Of a stretch of 9,781 nt of DNA, positions 1-5,544 are shown piece by piece. A model generated the notes under the pieces. It saw nothing but the letters and a program-made list of their open reading frames with translations, did not search any database and was not told the DNA's origin. Location: positions 1 through 9,781 of the forward strand of contig JAEEVB010000078.1 in the NCBI GenBank assembly GCA_016287065.1, written 5' to 3'. Both the position numbers and the translations under genes were made by a program. The DNA is from Muribaculaceae bacterium (GTDB taxonomy: Bacteria; Bacteroidota; Bacteroidia; Bacteroidales; Muribaculaceae). The number at the start of each line of letters is the position of its first letter. Within the stretch, counting starts at the first letter, position 1.

Positions 1-40
1 CCATCGAGAAGATGATTTTTTTGTCGTCGACTGTTGCCAT
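1..40 (-). CDS. ettA: Start of energy-dependent translational throttle protein EttA (partial)
   Basis: Reading the minus strand from the ATG at 40-38 gives MATVDDKKIIFSM before the window ends. I recognise this as the N-terminus of Bacteroidetes EttA-type ABC-F proteins, which continue into a Walker A ATPase domain. EttA is a cytoplasmic ribosome-associated ATPase that gates entry into the elongation cycle according to energy state; that is family knowledge, not visible here. No clear Shine-Dalgarno precedes the ATG, which sits behind an AT-rich leader. It lies 107 nt downstream of the AlbA-type regulator gene on the same strand. Only 13 codons are visible, so the call rests on a short signature. 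The alternative is an unrelated protein with a similar start. Confidence 0.6.
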   Translation of the reverse strand, partial: MATVDDKKIIFSM

Positions 41-108
41 AGAAAAAATGAAATTATAATGATATTTAAGTTTAGTTCTTTCAGAAAGTACGATAATAAC
101 TGTACAGC

Positions 109-134
109 TTTTTGGGGCTCATTTTGGGGCTCAA
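109..134. repeat. 26-bp direct repeat, copy beyond the stop codon
   Basis: This 26-bp sequence (five T, GGGGCTC, ATTTT, GGGGCTC, AA) is identical to 340-365, which lies inside the AlbA-type regulator. Its start is 231 bp, exactly 77 codons, from the internal copy. On the minus strand it reads EPQNEPQK in the same frame as the gene, but after tandem TGA TGA stops at 150-145. The 7-bp arms GCTTTTT (107-113) and AAAAAGC (133-139) also flank it as an inverted repeat. Confidence 0.9.
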
Positions 135-147
135 AAAGCGGAGTTCA

Positions 148-1491
148 TCACTTGTCTATTACCTCCCAATGTCCATCTTTACTTGAGCCTGCATAAACTA
201 ACACCCCTTTAACCCTCAACTTTGACAAGTCTCGCTTAACTGTTGCTAATGAGATATTTAGCTTGTTGGCTAATTCTTGTCTTGATATTGTGATTTCGTT
301 TTTACATAGTTCAAGCAAAGCCTCTTGTCTTTGTGTTAATTTTTGGGGCTCATTTTGGGGCTCAAGATTGTATAAACCGCTAAATAATTTACTGCGTTGA
401 ATTGTCACCAACACACCCCCGTCGCGGTTCTCTATTGTTGGCATTGGTAATTTGGCTTGAGCAAAAGAATCTTGGATTTTCTTTATGCCTCGTCCCCATG
501 CCTCAATGAAACCGGCTTTAAAGAATGTTGAGGCAATATTCTTGTTTCTTGGTCGAGAAGCGTGCTCTCTCATCAAGACATTCATATCAAATCCTTCAGG
601 AAGTGGTCCATCGTTCCATAAAGTTATATGGTCATTGTATACCTTCATTTGAATGTGAACTCCAGCATAGTCTTTATGACAAATGGCGTTATATAAGATC
701 TCTCTCAACCCTTCCTCAGGTATTTCCAATGGTTCAACTCTTACCATACCCTCATAATGAATAGGTGATATGAGATACTTGGATTTGAGCACTTCAACCA
801 CTTTATCAGCCATTTGAATGAGATTTCCCTCTATAGAATCTTGAATTATTAAGTCGGATTCGTCATTGACAAAACGACCGATACGGAACTCCACACCAGT
901 AAAATAGGCTTGAGGATGCTTGCCAAACAAGAGTATGGCGGCACTCTTCAGTTTTCCTTCTGCAGTGAGAAGTCCCAAATTCTCCAAAATGGTTTCAGTT
1001 GATGCTTCTTTAGAATCAAAAGATAAGCGTTTATTAAATACACCTTTATTGATAAAATAATCAATGGATTCTCTGTCAATTTCATCAATTGTTAGATTTT
1101 CCATCTCAACATCATCCCACGACAGTCCCATTTTTTTCATGATGAATTGCTGGAGTGCAACACCCTTTAACTGCTGTTTTGTGGCGCCGCTTCTGTAGTG
1201 ATACTCACCTTTGTAGGCAATGGGCATATTGCTTGGTTTAACTACAATCTCCAAATATTGCAGATTATCCTTCTCAAGCAGGTTAACATCACAAACGATA
1301 CCGAGTGTGGTGACAATCTTATTGGGTATATCTTCAAGTAAACGATTGATATTCTTCAGTCCAACTATATTTTGGTCATCATCAATACCTATATACAATT
1401 TACCCCCTTGTGCATTTGCAAATCCGCAAATCCATTGCAAGTACTCGTCTTTCCAAATTCTTTTGTAATCTATGTTCTGGTTTTCTTCCAT
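148..1491 (-). CDS. Schlafen AlbA_2 / HATPase_c_4 winged-helix transcriptional regulator
   Basis: The 447-residue protein has three recognisable parts. Residues about 8-120 form a Schlafen AlbA_2 domain (IWKDEYLQWICGFANAQGG, then LYIGIDDD). Residues about 255-350 form a divergent GHKL-type HATPase_c_4 domain (GLREILYNAICHKDY, then SRPRNKNIASTFFKAGFIEAWGRGI). Residues about 385-447 form a winged helix (SRQELANKLNISLATVKRDLSKLRVKG). A Gln/Pro/Glu linker, EPQNEPQK at 377-384, joins the last two. The family is often labelled putative transcriptional regulator or RecG-like; its ligand and targets are generally unknown, and roles in mobile or defence contexts are suggested but not shown here. The start is supported by AGGA five bases before the ATG. 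The gene is visibly more AT-rich than the operon at 4768 onward, consistent with an accessory gene. It ends in tandem TGA codons. Confidence 0.88.
   Translation of the reverse strand: MEENQNIDYKRIWKDEYLQWICGFANAQGGKLYIGIDDDQNIVGLKNINRLLEDIPNKIVTTLGIVCDVNLLEKDNLQYLEIVVKPSNMPIAYKGEYHYRSGATKQQLKGVALQQFIMKKMGLSWDDVEMENLTIDEIDRESIDYFINKGVFNKRLSFDSKEASTETILENLGLLTAEGKLKSAAILLFGKHPQAYFTGVEFRIGRFVNDESDLIIQDSIEGNLIQMADKVVEVLKSKYLISPIHYEGMVRVEPLEIPEEGLREILYNAICHKDYAGVHIQMKVYNDHITLWNDGPLPEGFDMNVLMREHASRPRNKNIASTFFKAGFIEAWGRGIKKIQDSFAQAKLPMPTIENRDGGVLVTIQRSKLFSGLYNLEPQNEPQKLTQRQEALLELCKNEITISRQELANKLNISLATVKRDLSKLRVKGVLVYAGSSKDGHWEVIDK
340..365. repeat. 26-bp direct repeat, copy inside the AlbA-type regulator gene
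   Basis: This is the coding copy of the 26-bp repeat also found at 109-134. On the minus strand it encodes the EPQNEPQK linker between the HATPase_c_4 domain and the winged helix. Each copy itself contains two GGGGCTC heptamers 12 bp apart, so the repeat is a double unit encoding EPQN. The two 26-bp copies bracket the sequence encoding the DNA-binding domain and both stop codons. Confidence 0.9.
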
Positions 1492-1510
1492 TTCAATCCT
1501 TTATATACTG

Positions 1511-1518
1511 CAAAGTTA
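1511..1518 (-). promoter_or_regulatory. Bacteroidales -7 promoter element for the AlbA-type regulator
   Basis: The minus strand reads TAACTTTG, matching the Bacteroidales primary-sigma -7 consensus TAnnTTTG. It ends 19 nt before the start codon, implying a very short leader that still contains the AGGA ribosome site. No convincing TTTG -33 element sits at the usual spacing. Confidence 0.55.
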
Positions 1519-1665
1519 ACAATTTTTACTTGTTGTTTTCTCTTCAATAACTCTATTTTTGTTTTTTTTGATTTGAATGTATATTTTATTCTCTCACAAG
1601 TAGCACAAAAGCCAGTGGGTGATTCTGATCCAGTTCTTTTTGGACGGCCTTTTTTTAGTTAAGAG

Positions 1666-1734
1666 TTCTAGTAGTTCTAGATGTTCTAGTAGTTCTAGTA
1701 GTTCTAGTAGTTCTAGCCGTGCTGGCCGTTCTAG
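1666..1734. repeat. 9-bp tandem array, TTCTAG units
   Basis: TTCTAG begins at 1666, 1675, 1684, 1693, 1702 and 1711, an exact 9-bp step, and again at 1729, two steps later after a degenerate unit. The usual unit is TTCTAGTAG. The palindromic tetramer CTAG, normally scarce in bacterial DNA, is therefore concentrated here. The frames through it read poly-Ser on plus and Leu-Glu-Leu on minus, which I take to be artefacts. Confidence 0.9.
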
Positions 1735-1760
1735 ATGTGCTAAGGATGGAGGGGATGCAT

Positions 1761-1787
1761 GGGAACGGTGGGAAAAACGGGAAATTT
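1761..1787. repeat. 9-bp-period GGGAA array, block 1
   Basis: GGGAA starts at 1761, 1770 and 1779, spaced exactly 9 bp, with three variable bases completing each unit. It shares motif and period with the blocks at 1883 and 1997, but sits in a different phase from both. Confidence 0.75.
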
Positions 1788-1802
1788 GCGGATTTGGGTG
1801 GC

Positions 1803-1822
1803 GGATAGGGCACGCCCTATCC
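1803..1822. repeat. REP-like perfect palindrome with AC centre
   Basis: The arms GGATAGGGC (1803-1811) and GCCCTATCC (1814-1822) are perfect 9-bp inverted repeats separated by AC. No T-tract suited to termination follows immediately. It resembles a repetitive extragenic palindrome. A second AC-centred palindrome lies at 4583-4600 with different arms. Confidence 0.7.
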
Positions 1823-1882
1823 CTACATTTTGACACGAATCTGTTGGTGATAGATGGGATCGAGGGGAACGATGCAGCTTTT

Positions 1883-1909
1883 GGGAAAGATGGGAAAAGG
1901 GGGAAATTT
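1883..1909. repeat. 9-bp-period GGGAAA array, block 2
   Basis: GGGAAA starts at 1883, 1892 and 1901, an exact 9-bp step. A weaker unit, GAGAAAAGT, follows. On the plus strand one frame reads GKDGKRGK, a Gly-X-Y pattern that follows from the 9-bp period and is not evidence of a protein. Confidence 0.75.
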
Positions 1910-1913
1910 TGAG

Positions 1914-1963
1914 AAAAGTCGCAATGCCTTCGGCACCGCACACCGCTCTGGCGAGCGACTTTT
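1914..1963. repeat. Fold-back element with two inner hairpins
   Basis: Outer arms AAAAGTCGC (1914-1922) and GCGACTTTT (1955-1963) are perfect 9-bp inverted repeats. Between them sit TGCC-TTC-GGCA (1925-1935) and GCTC-TGGC-GAGC (1945-1956); the second shares its last two bases with the outer arm. The whole could fold into a branched structure in DNA or RNA. I recognise no RNA family, and it may be a dispersed palindromic element. Confidence 0.6.
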
Positions 1964-1996
1964 GCTTTGCGATTCTCTCGAGCACTGCGTGGTTGT

Positions 1997-2050
1997 GGAA
2001 GTTGTGGAAATCTGGGAAAAGCGGGAAAGATGGGAAATCTTGGAAATTGG
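1997..2050. repeat. 9-bp-period GGAA array, block 3
   Basis: GGAA begins at 1997, 2006, 2015, 2024, 2033 and 2042, six units at exactly 9 bp. Most read GGGAAA followed by three variable bases. This is the longest of the three GGAA blocks. Confidence 0.88.
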
Positions 2051-2114
2051 TTGATTGACAGGTTGTTGAAGATTTTTGATTGAACGAAGGTAGTATGAAA
2101 AGTGCGACGAAAGT

Positions 2115-2217
2115 GGTATGATGAGGGTGACGATGACGGTATGATGGGGGTGACGATGACGGTACGATAAGGGTGACGATGACGGTACGATGGGGGTGAC
2201 GAATGTGGTATGATGAG
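2115..2217. repeat. 23-bp tandem repeat, four full units and a partial
   Basis: Units begin with GGTAYGAT at 2115, 2138, 2161 and 2184, and a partial unit begins at 2207. The first three contain GGGTGACGATGAC. Differences are mostly single transitions (T/C in GGTAYG, A/G before GGG). A degraded unit probably precedes at 2089. The period is not a multiple of three, so a single frame does not repeat a peptide, arguing for non-coding. The units are contiguous without spacers. Confidence 0.92.
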
Positions 2218-2334
2218 AAATGTTGGTGATGTGTTTCATAGTGGTTCTTTCTTAGTTTGTTCTTTCATGATTAATGATTACGCAGGCGAAGGTAAGAAAT
2301 GAGGAAGGGAAAGAAAATGATAATAACAAATAAG

Positions 2335-2368
2335 ATGTACGAGACTTCGTCTCGCAATACGAGTACAT
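2335..2368. repeat. Nested inverted repeat
   Basis: The outer arms ATGTAC (2335-2340) and GTACAT (2363-2368) enclose a hairpin CGAGAC-TTC-GTCTCG (2340-2354). TACGAG also occurs as a direct repeat at 2338 and 2358. It lies about 65 bp before the -7 element of the propeller gene. No T-tract follows, so a terminator is unlikely. Confidence 0.55.
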
Positions 2369-2392
2369 GCCAGGTTTTGGGTTAGGGGATAG

Positions 2393-2404
2393 ATTATGCA
2401 TAAT
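2393..2404. promoter_or_regulatory. 12-bp perfect palindrome, possible operator
   Basis: ATTATGCATAAT is its own reverse complement. It ends 27 bp before the -7 element at 2432, close to the upstream part of the promoter, a position typical of an operator. The binding protein is unknown. AT-rich 12-mers of this kind can occur by chance. Confidence 0.35.
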
Positions 2405-2431
2405 TATGGATGGATTTGAAGAAAAATTGTA

Positions 2432-2439
2432 TAACTTTG
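2432..2439 (+). promoter_or_regulatory. Bacteroidales -7 promoter element for the propeller gene
   Basis: TAACTTTG matches TAnnTTTG and lies 69 bp before the start codon at 2509. A TTTG at 2415-2418 is closer than the usual -33 spacing, so the upstream element is unclear. Confidence 0.5.
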
Positions 2440-2508
2440 CTGATGTGATTGATAAAACAAAATCGTGAGAAACTAAACTAAGTTCAAATTGATAAACAAG
2501 CAAAGAGC

Positions 2509-4572
2509 ATGAAGCGAACTATTCTTACCACTATCCTATGCCTCGCTGTGTTTAGCGTGAATGCTCTGCTTACAGACTGGCAGAACCTGACAAACAAGAA
2601 CCGCGTGTGGCGCATTATTCATGATGAGAATTCTCTGTATGTGGGTACCATAGGCGGAGGCATCGTCAAGATAGACAAAAAGACTGGCGAACAGACCGTG
2701 CTCAACCGCGCCGATGGCAGCATGACGGACAACACAATACAAGACATGAGCATCCACGACGGGGCATTGTGGGTCGGCACAGGGTACAATGGGTTAGCAA
2801 AGCTTGCCGACGGCAACATCGAGAAGTTTGACATGAGGAATGCGGGGTTTCTCAATAACCAACATATCAGTGGCTTCTATTTTGAAAACGATGGTACAAT
2901 GCTCATCGGAGGAATTGCATACTTGTATCAATTTGATGGAAATCAGGTTACTGCCATCTATGACATCAATCCGCTTAGTCCCTACAATTATGTGAACAGC
3001 ATCAAGACTGATTCAAAAGGCCGTATTTGGGTGGGGTGCTATGACGCATTGAACAGGGCCACACTATGCACATTTACTCCACAAGGTCTGGTGCCTGTCA
3101 GTCATCCCTACCGCAGTATTAATCGCCTCGAAAACGGTCCTGACGGCTGCTTGTGGATGGCATCGGAAAAAGGACTCATCAAATACGACGGTTCCGACTT
3201 TACCGCTTATACGCCCGATAATTCTGACCTGCCCGAATCAACCCTTTATGATTTGATGGCCGACGGTGATGGCAATTTGTGGATGGTGAGCAACAACTAC
3301 CTGACGAAGTTTGACGGCAGCCATTTCGAAAGTTATCCATACCCGTCGCACTCTGATGAAGATTTTCTGATGTGTGTAGATGTTGATGGAAACGATGTGT
3401 ATGTGGGTTCTCGCAGTCAAGGCCTGTTCCGCCTGACTGCAAACGGGCTGAAGAATATTCCCCTCATTGATAACAAACTCATCGATAACTCGTTTACGCT
3501 GTCCACAGGCAGTCTTGACCGTAACGGTGTATTCTACGGAGCCACATTAAATGGCCTTCAGACCTACAACTTGGAGACAGACGAGGCCACTCTGACGCCC
3601 ATGTCACAGACGGCACAGACTGAGACCGATGTCGACGGAGATGTTTGGGTAAGATGGCACTGGTTCTCACCTGATACCTGCCTGATGGAAATCACGCCGA
3701 CCACTACGAATGTCTATTTGAAGAGTGATTACCCCTTCAGCGATATTGACATGACTCAAATCAAGTTTGACCAGCACAATCGCTTGTGGCTGGCCACCAA
3801 CAAGGGCATTTACTGTCGAGACGAAGAAATATGGACCGTTTATAACCAAGATAATTCTGGTCTGTCGTTTAACCATGTCACATGCCTTGCCATTGATGGC
3901 AAAGACCGTGTGTGGTGTGGCACCCACGGCGGCGGGCTTTTCCTTTTCGATGGCAATAACTGGACGCAATACACCACCAACAACACCCCGCTTCCCTCTG
4001 ATTACGTGGGCTACATAGCCGTGGATAACGACAATGTGGTATGGTTGAACTGCCGCGACCCACGATACCCCGATGATTACGGACTGAACTACGGCTTCGG
4101 GCTTACACGCTTTGACGGAACGAGTTGGACCACCTACAATCACAGCAACTCCCCAATTCCCAGCGATTGCCTATATGACATCAAAATCGATGCTAACAAC
4201 ACCAAATGGCTGGCCACTGCAGGCGATGTGGGCCTCGTGAGTTTCAACGGTAGCGATTGGCACACCTACAATGTAGATAACTCAGGCATTGCCCTCAATG
4301 AAGTCACAAGAATCACTCTCGATGCCAAGCGCGATCTCATCTGGCTCACCCATTACACTGGCAGCGGACTTTCGGTGGCTAAGTTAAACTGCTTGCTATC
4401 TGGTGATGTGAATGGTGATGGCCGTGTGAACGTGAGTGACGTGACCACCCTGGTCAACATGATTCTGGGTGTCACTCCCATGAATAAGGATCGTGCTGAT
4501 TTAGACGGCAACGGGAAGGTGAACGTCTCAGATATTACAATCCTCATCAACATCATCCTCGGCATCATTTAA
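2509..4572 (+). CDS. Secreted two-propeller (Reg_prop-like) protein with dockerin-like C-terminus
   Basis: The 687-residue product begins with a Sec signal peptide (MKRTILTTILCLAVFSVNA); the Cys is not in a lipobox. About 14 blade motifs of the type LWVGT/IWVGC/RLWLAT follow, often with DG..WT.Y and NS.LPS spacers. This number fits two seven-bladed beta-propellers, as in the periplasmic sensor part of Bacteroidetes hybrid two-component systems. Here no Y_Y_Y domain, transmembrane helix or kinase follows. From residue 632 come two calcium-loop repeats, DVNGDGRVNVSD and DLDGNGKVNVSD, each with a hydrophobic helix, as in type I dockerin domains. The likely location is the periplasm, outer surface or exterior. 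Substrate is unknown. AAAGAG precedes the ATG by one base, a weak ribosome site. It appears monocistronic. Confidence 0.85.
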   Translation: MKRTILTTILCLAVFSVNALLTDWQNLTNKNRVWRIIHDENSLYVGTIGGGIVKIDKKTGEQTVLNRADGSMTDNTIQDMSIHDGALWVGTGYNGLAKLADGNIEKFDMRNAGFLNNQHISGFYFENDGTMLIGGIAYLYQFDGNQVTAIYDINPLSPYNYVNSIKTDSKGRIWVGCYDALNRATLCTFTPQGLVPVSHPYRSINRLENGPDGCLWMASEKGLIKYDGSDFTAYTPDNSDLPESTLYDLMADGDGNLWMVSNNYLTKFDGSHFESYPYPSHSDEDFLMCVDVDGNDVYVGSRSQGLFRLTANGLKNIPLIDNKLIDNSFTLSTGSLDRNGVFYGATLNGLQTYNLETDEATLTPMSQTAQTETDVDGDVWVRWHWFSPDTCLMEITPTTTNVYLKSDYPFSDIDMTQIKFDQHNRLWLATNKGIYCRDEEIWTVYNQDNSGLSFNHVTCLAIDGKDRVWCGTHGGGLFLFDGNNWTQYTTNNTPLPSDYVGYIAVDNDNVVWLNCRDPRYPDDYGLNYGFGLTRFDGTSWTTYNHSNSPIPSDCLYDIKIDANNTKWLATAGDVGLVSFNGSDWHTYNVDNSGIALNEVTRITLDAKRDLIWLTHYTGSGLSVAKLNCLLSGDVNGDGRVNVSDVTTLVNMILGVTPMNKDRADLDGNGKVNVSDITILINIILGII

Positions 4573-4575
4573 ACA

Positions 4576-4604
4576 CTGTGGGGCTGCGACACGTCGCAGC
4601 ACAG
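4576..4604. repeat. REP-like palindrome after the propeller gene
   Basis: GCTGCGAC (4583-4590) and GTCGCAGC (4593-4600) are perfect arms around AC, extended outside by partially pairing CTGT and ACAG with an unpaired stretch between. It begins three bases after the stop codon at 4570-4572. The strong GC stem could block 3' exonuclease or act as a terminator, but no T-run follows directly. It shares the AC centre with the palindrome at 1803. Confidence 0.6.
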
Positions 4605-4688
4605 CGGACAAGACGCAATTAGAATGCGGGAAAAATGGAGAAAATACAGTTTTTTTGGTTTATATAATAATAAAAATAAATTAATTAT

Positions 4689-4696
4689 TATCTTTG
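4689..4696 (+). promoter_or_regulatory. Bacteroidales -7 promoter element for the GT2-pyrC operon
   Basis: TATCTTTG matches TAnnTTTG in a very AT-rich 50-bp stretch, 71 bp before the first start codon of the operon. No clean TTTG -33 element sits at the usual distance. Transcription would start near 4703, giving a leader of about 65 nt. Confidence 0.65.
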
Positions 4697-4707
4697 TAGT
4701 TTAAATT

Positions 4708-4730
4708 AAACCGAGGACGCGAATCGGTTT
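4708..4730 (+). promoter_or_regulatory. Hairpin in the operon leader
   Basis: AAACCGA (4708-4714) and TCGGTTT (4724-4730) form a perfect 7-bp stem with a 9-nt loop, just after the predicted transcription start. It could stabilise the 5' end or take part in regulation. I recognise no riboswitch and no T-run suited to attenuation. Confidence 0.45.
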
Positions 4731-4767
4731 GAATCAACGGCATTAATCATCAACAAGAAGCGAGGCT

Positions 4768-5544
4768 ATGAAAGCAGACAGTTTGATTATCATTCCGACC
4801 TATAACGAGAAGGAAAACATCAGCAATATCATCCATGTGATTCTGGGTATCGAGGAGCACAAGTTTGATGTGCTGGTGATAGACGACAACAGTCCGGACG
4901 GCACGGGTGCCATAGTAGATGGCATCATTGCCGAGGAACCCGAGCGCGTGCACATCATCAAGCGCAGCGGCAAGCTGGGCCTGGGTACCGCCTATATCGA
5001 GGGTTTCAAATGGGCTCTGCAGCAAGACTATGCCTATGTGATTGAGATGGATGCCGATTTCTCGCACCGTCCGCAAGACCTGATACCGCTGCAGCGCGCC
5101 TGTGGCGAAGAGGGAGCCGATGTGAGCATCGGTTCGCGCTACCTGACTGGGCTGAATGTGGTGAACTGGCCGCTTGGGCGCATCTTGATGAGCTACTTTG
5201 CCTCGAAGTATGTGCGACTGATTACCGGCATGAAGATTAATGACACCACGGCGGGCTTTGTGTGCTACAAGCGCGAGGTGCTCGATGCCATGCACTTCGA
5301 CATGATCAAGTTCAAGGGATATGCTTTCCAGATAGAGATGAAATTCACCGCCTACAAGATGGGCTTCAAACTCAAAGAGGTGCCCATCGTGTTTGTGAAC
5401 CGAGAATTGGGCACGAGCAAAATGAGTGGTGGCATATTCAGCGAGGCGCTGTTTGGCGTGATTAAACTGAAGTGGAGTTCGTGGTTCAACAAAAAGAAAT
5501 TCACCCGCCGCACCGCAACCGAAACACCCACTGAAAAGGCATGA
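4768..5544 (+). CDS. GT2 glycosyltransferase, polyprenol-phosphate mannose synthase-like (DPM1 type)
   Basis: The 258-residue protein has the DPM1-like GT2 fold: IIPTYNEKENI near the N-terminus, nucleotide-binding VLVIDDNSPDGTG (about 35-47), the metal-binding DAD at 95-97 in IEMDADFSH, then IGSRYL and NDTTAGFVCYKREVL. The family transfers a sugar, usually mannose, from GDP-sugar to a polyprenyl phosphate at the inner membrane face, giving a lipid-linked donor for later glycosylation. It lacks the C-terminal membrane helices of longer homologues, like the soluble form of about 260 residues, and ends in a basic tail (KKKFTRRT). It is first in the operon, and its TGA overlaps the ATG of pyrC in ATGA. 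The actual sugar cannot be read from sequence; glucosyl or other polyprenyl-phosphate transfer is possible. Confidence 0.88.
   Translation: MKADSLIIIPTYNEKENISNIIHVILGIEEHKFDVLVIDDNSPDGTGAIVDGIIAEEPERVHIIKRSGKLGLGTAYIEGFKWALQQDYAYVIEMDADFSHRPQDLIPLQRACGEEGADVSIGSRYLTGLNVVNWPLGRILMSYFASKYVRLITGMKINDTTAGFVCYKREVLDAMHFDMIKFKGYAFQIEMKFTAYKMGFKLKEVPIVFVNRELGTSKMSGGIFSEALFGVIKLKWSSWFNKKKFTRRTATETPTEKA

Larger units (their letters stand above)
1492..2508. other. Repeat-rich intergenic region between divergent genes
   Basis: This spacer of about 1 kb separates the minus-strand AlbA-type regulator from the plus-strand propeller gene. Open frames on both strands are low-complexity or composition artefacts, and I support no protein here. 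It holds a promoter at each end, four 9-bp-period arrays, a 23-bp tandem array and several inverted repeats, listed separately. The stretch from about 1520 to 1590 is T-rich and otherwise featureless. The stretch from 2220 to 2330 is purine-rich with nothing I can name. Confidence 0.75.

Noticed and set aside
145..150. TGA recoding or readthrough extending the AlbA-type regulator into the second EPQNEPQ copy
   Set aside because: The stops are doubled (TGA TGA), TGA ends GT2 and pyrC normally, and no recoding signal is visible. Read-through at a tandem stop is unlikely.
1601..1660. Rho-independent terminator before the T-run at 1650-1656
   Set aside because: Only a weak, bulged pairing (AAAAGCC with GGCCTTTT) across a long loop is possible, and no plus-strand gene lies upstream to terminate.
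2115..2217. CRISPR array
   Set aside because: The 23-bp units are contiguous with no spacers between them, and no cas gene is in the window.
1594..2239. Several overlapping open frames across the repeat spacer on both strands
   Set aside because: They consist of poly-Ser, Leu-Glu, Phe-Pro or Gly-Lys runs produced by the 9-bp arrays, and the 23-bp array shifts frame at every unit. Only the short tail at 1594-1660 is kept as a question.
2252..2503. Minus-strand open frame of 83 codons upstream of the propeller gene
   Set aside because: It shows no domain-like pattern, overlaps the promoter, palindrome and nested inverted repeat of the plus-strand gene, and has a Ser/Phe-rich composition expected from reading purine-rich DNA backwards.
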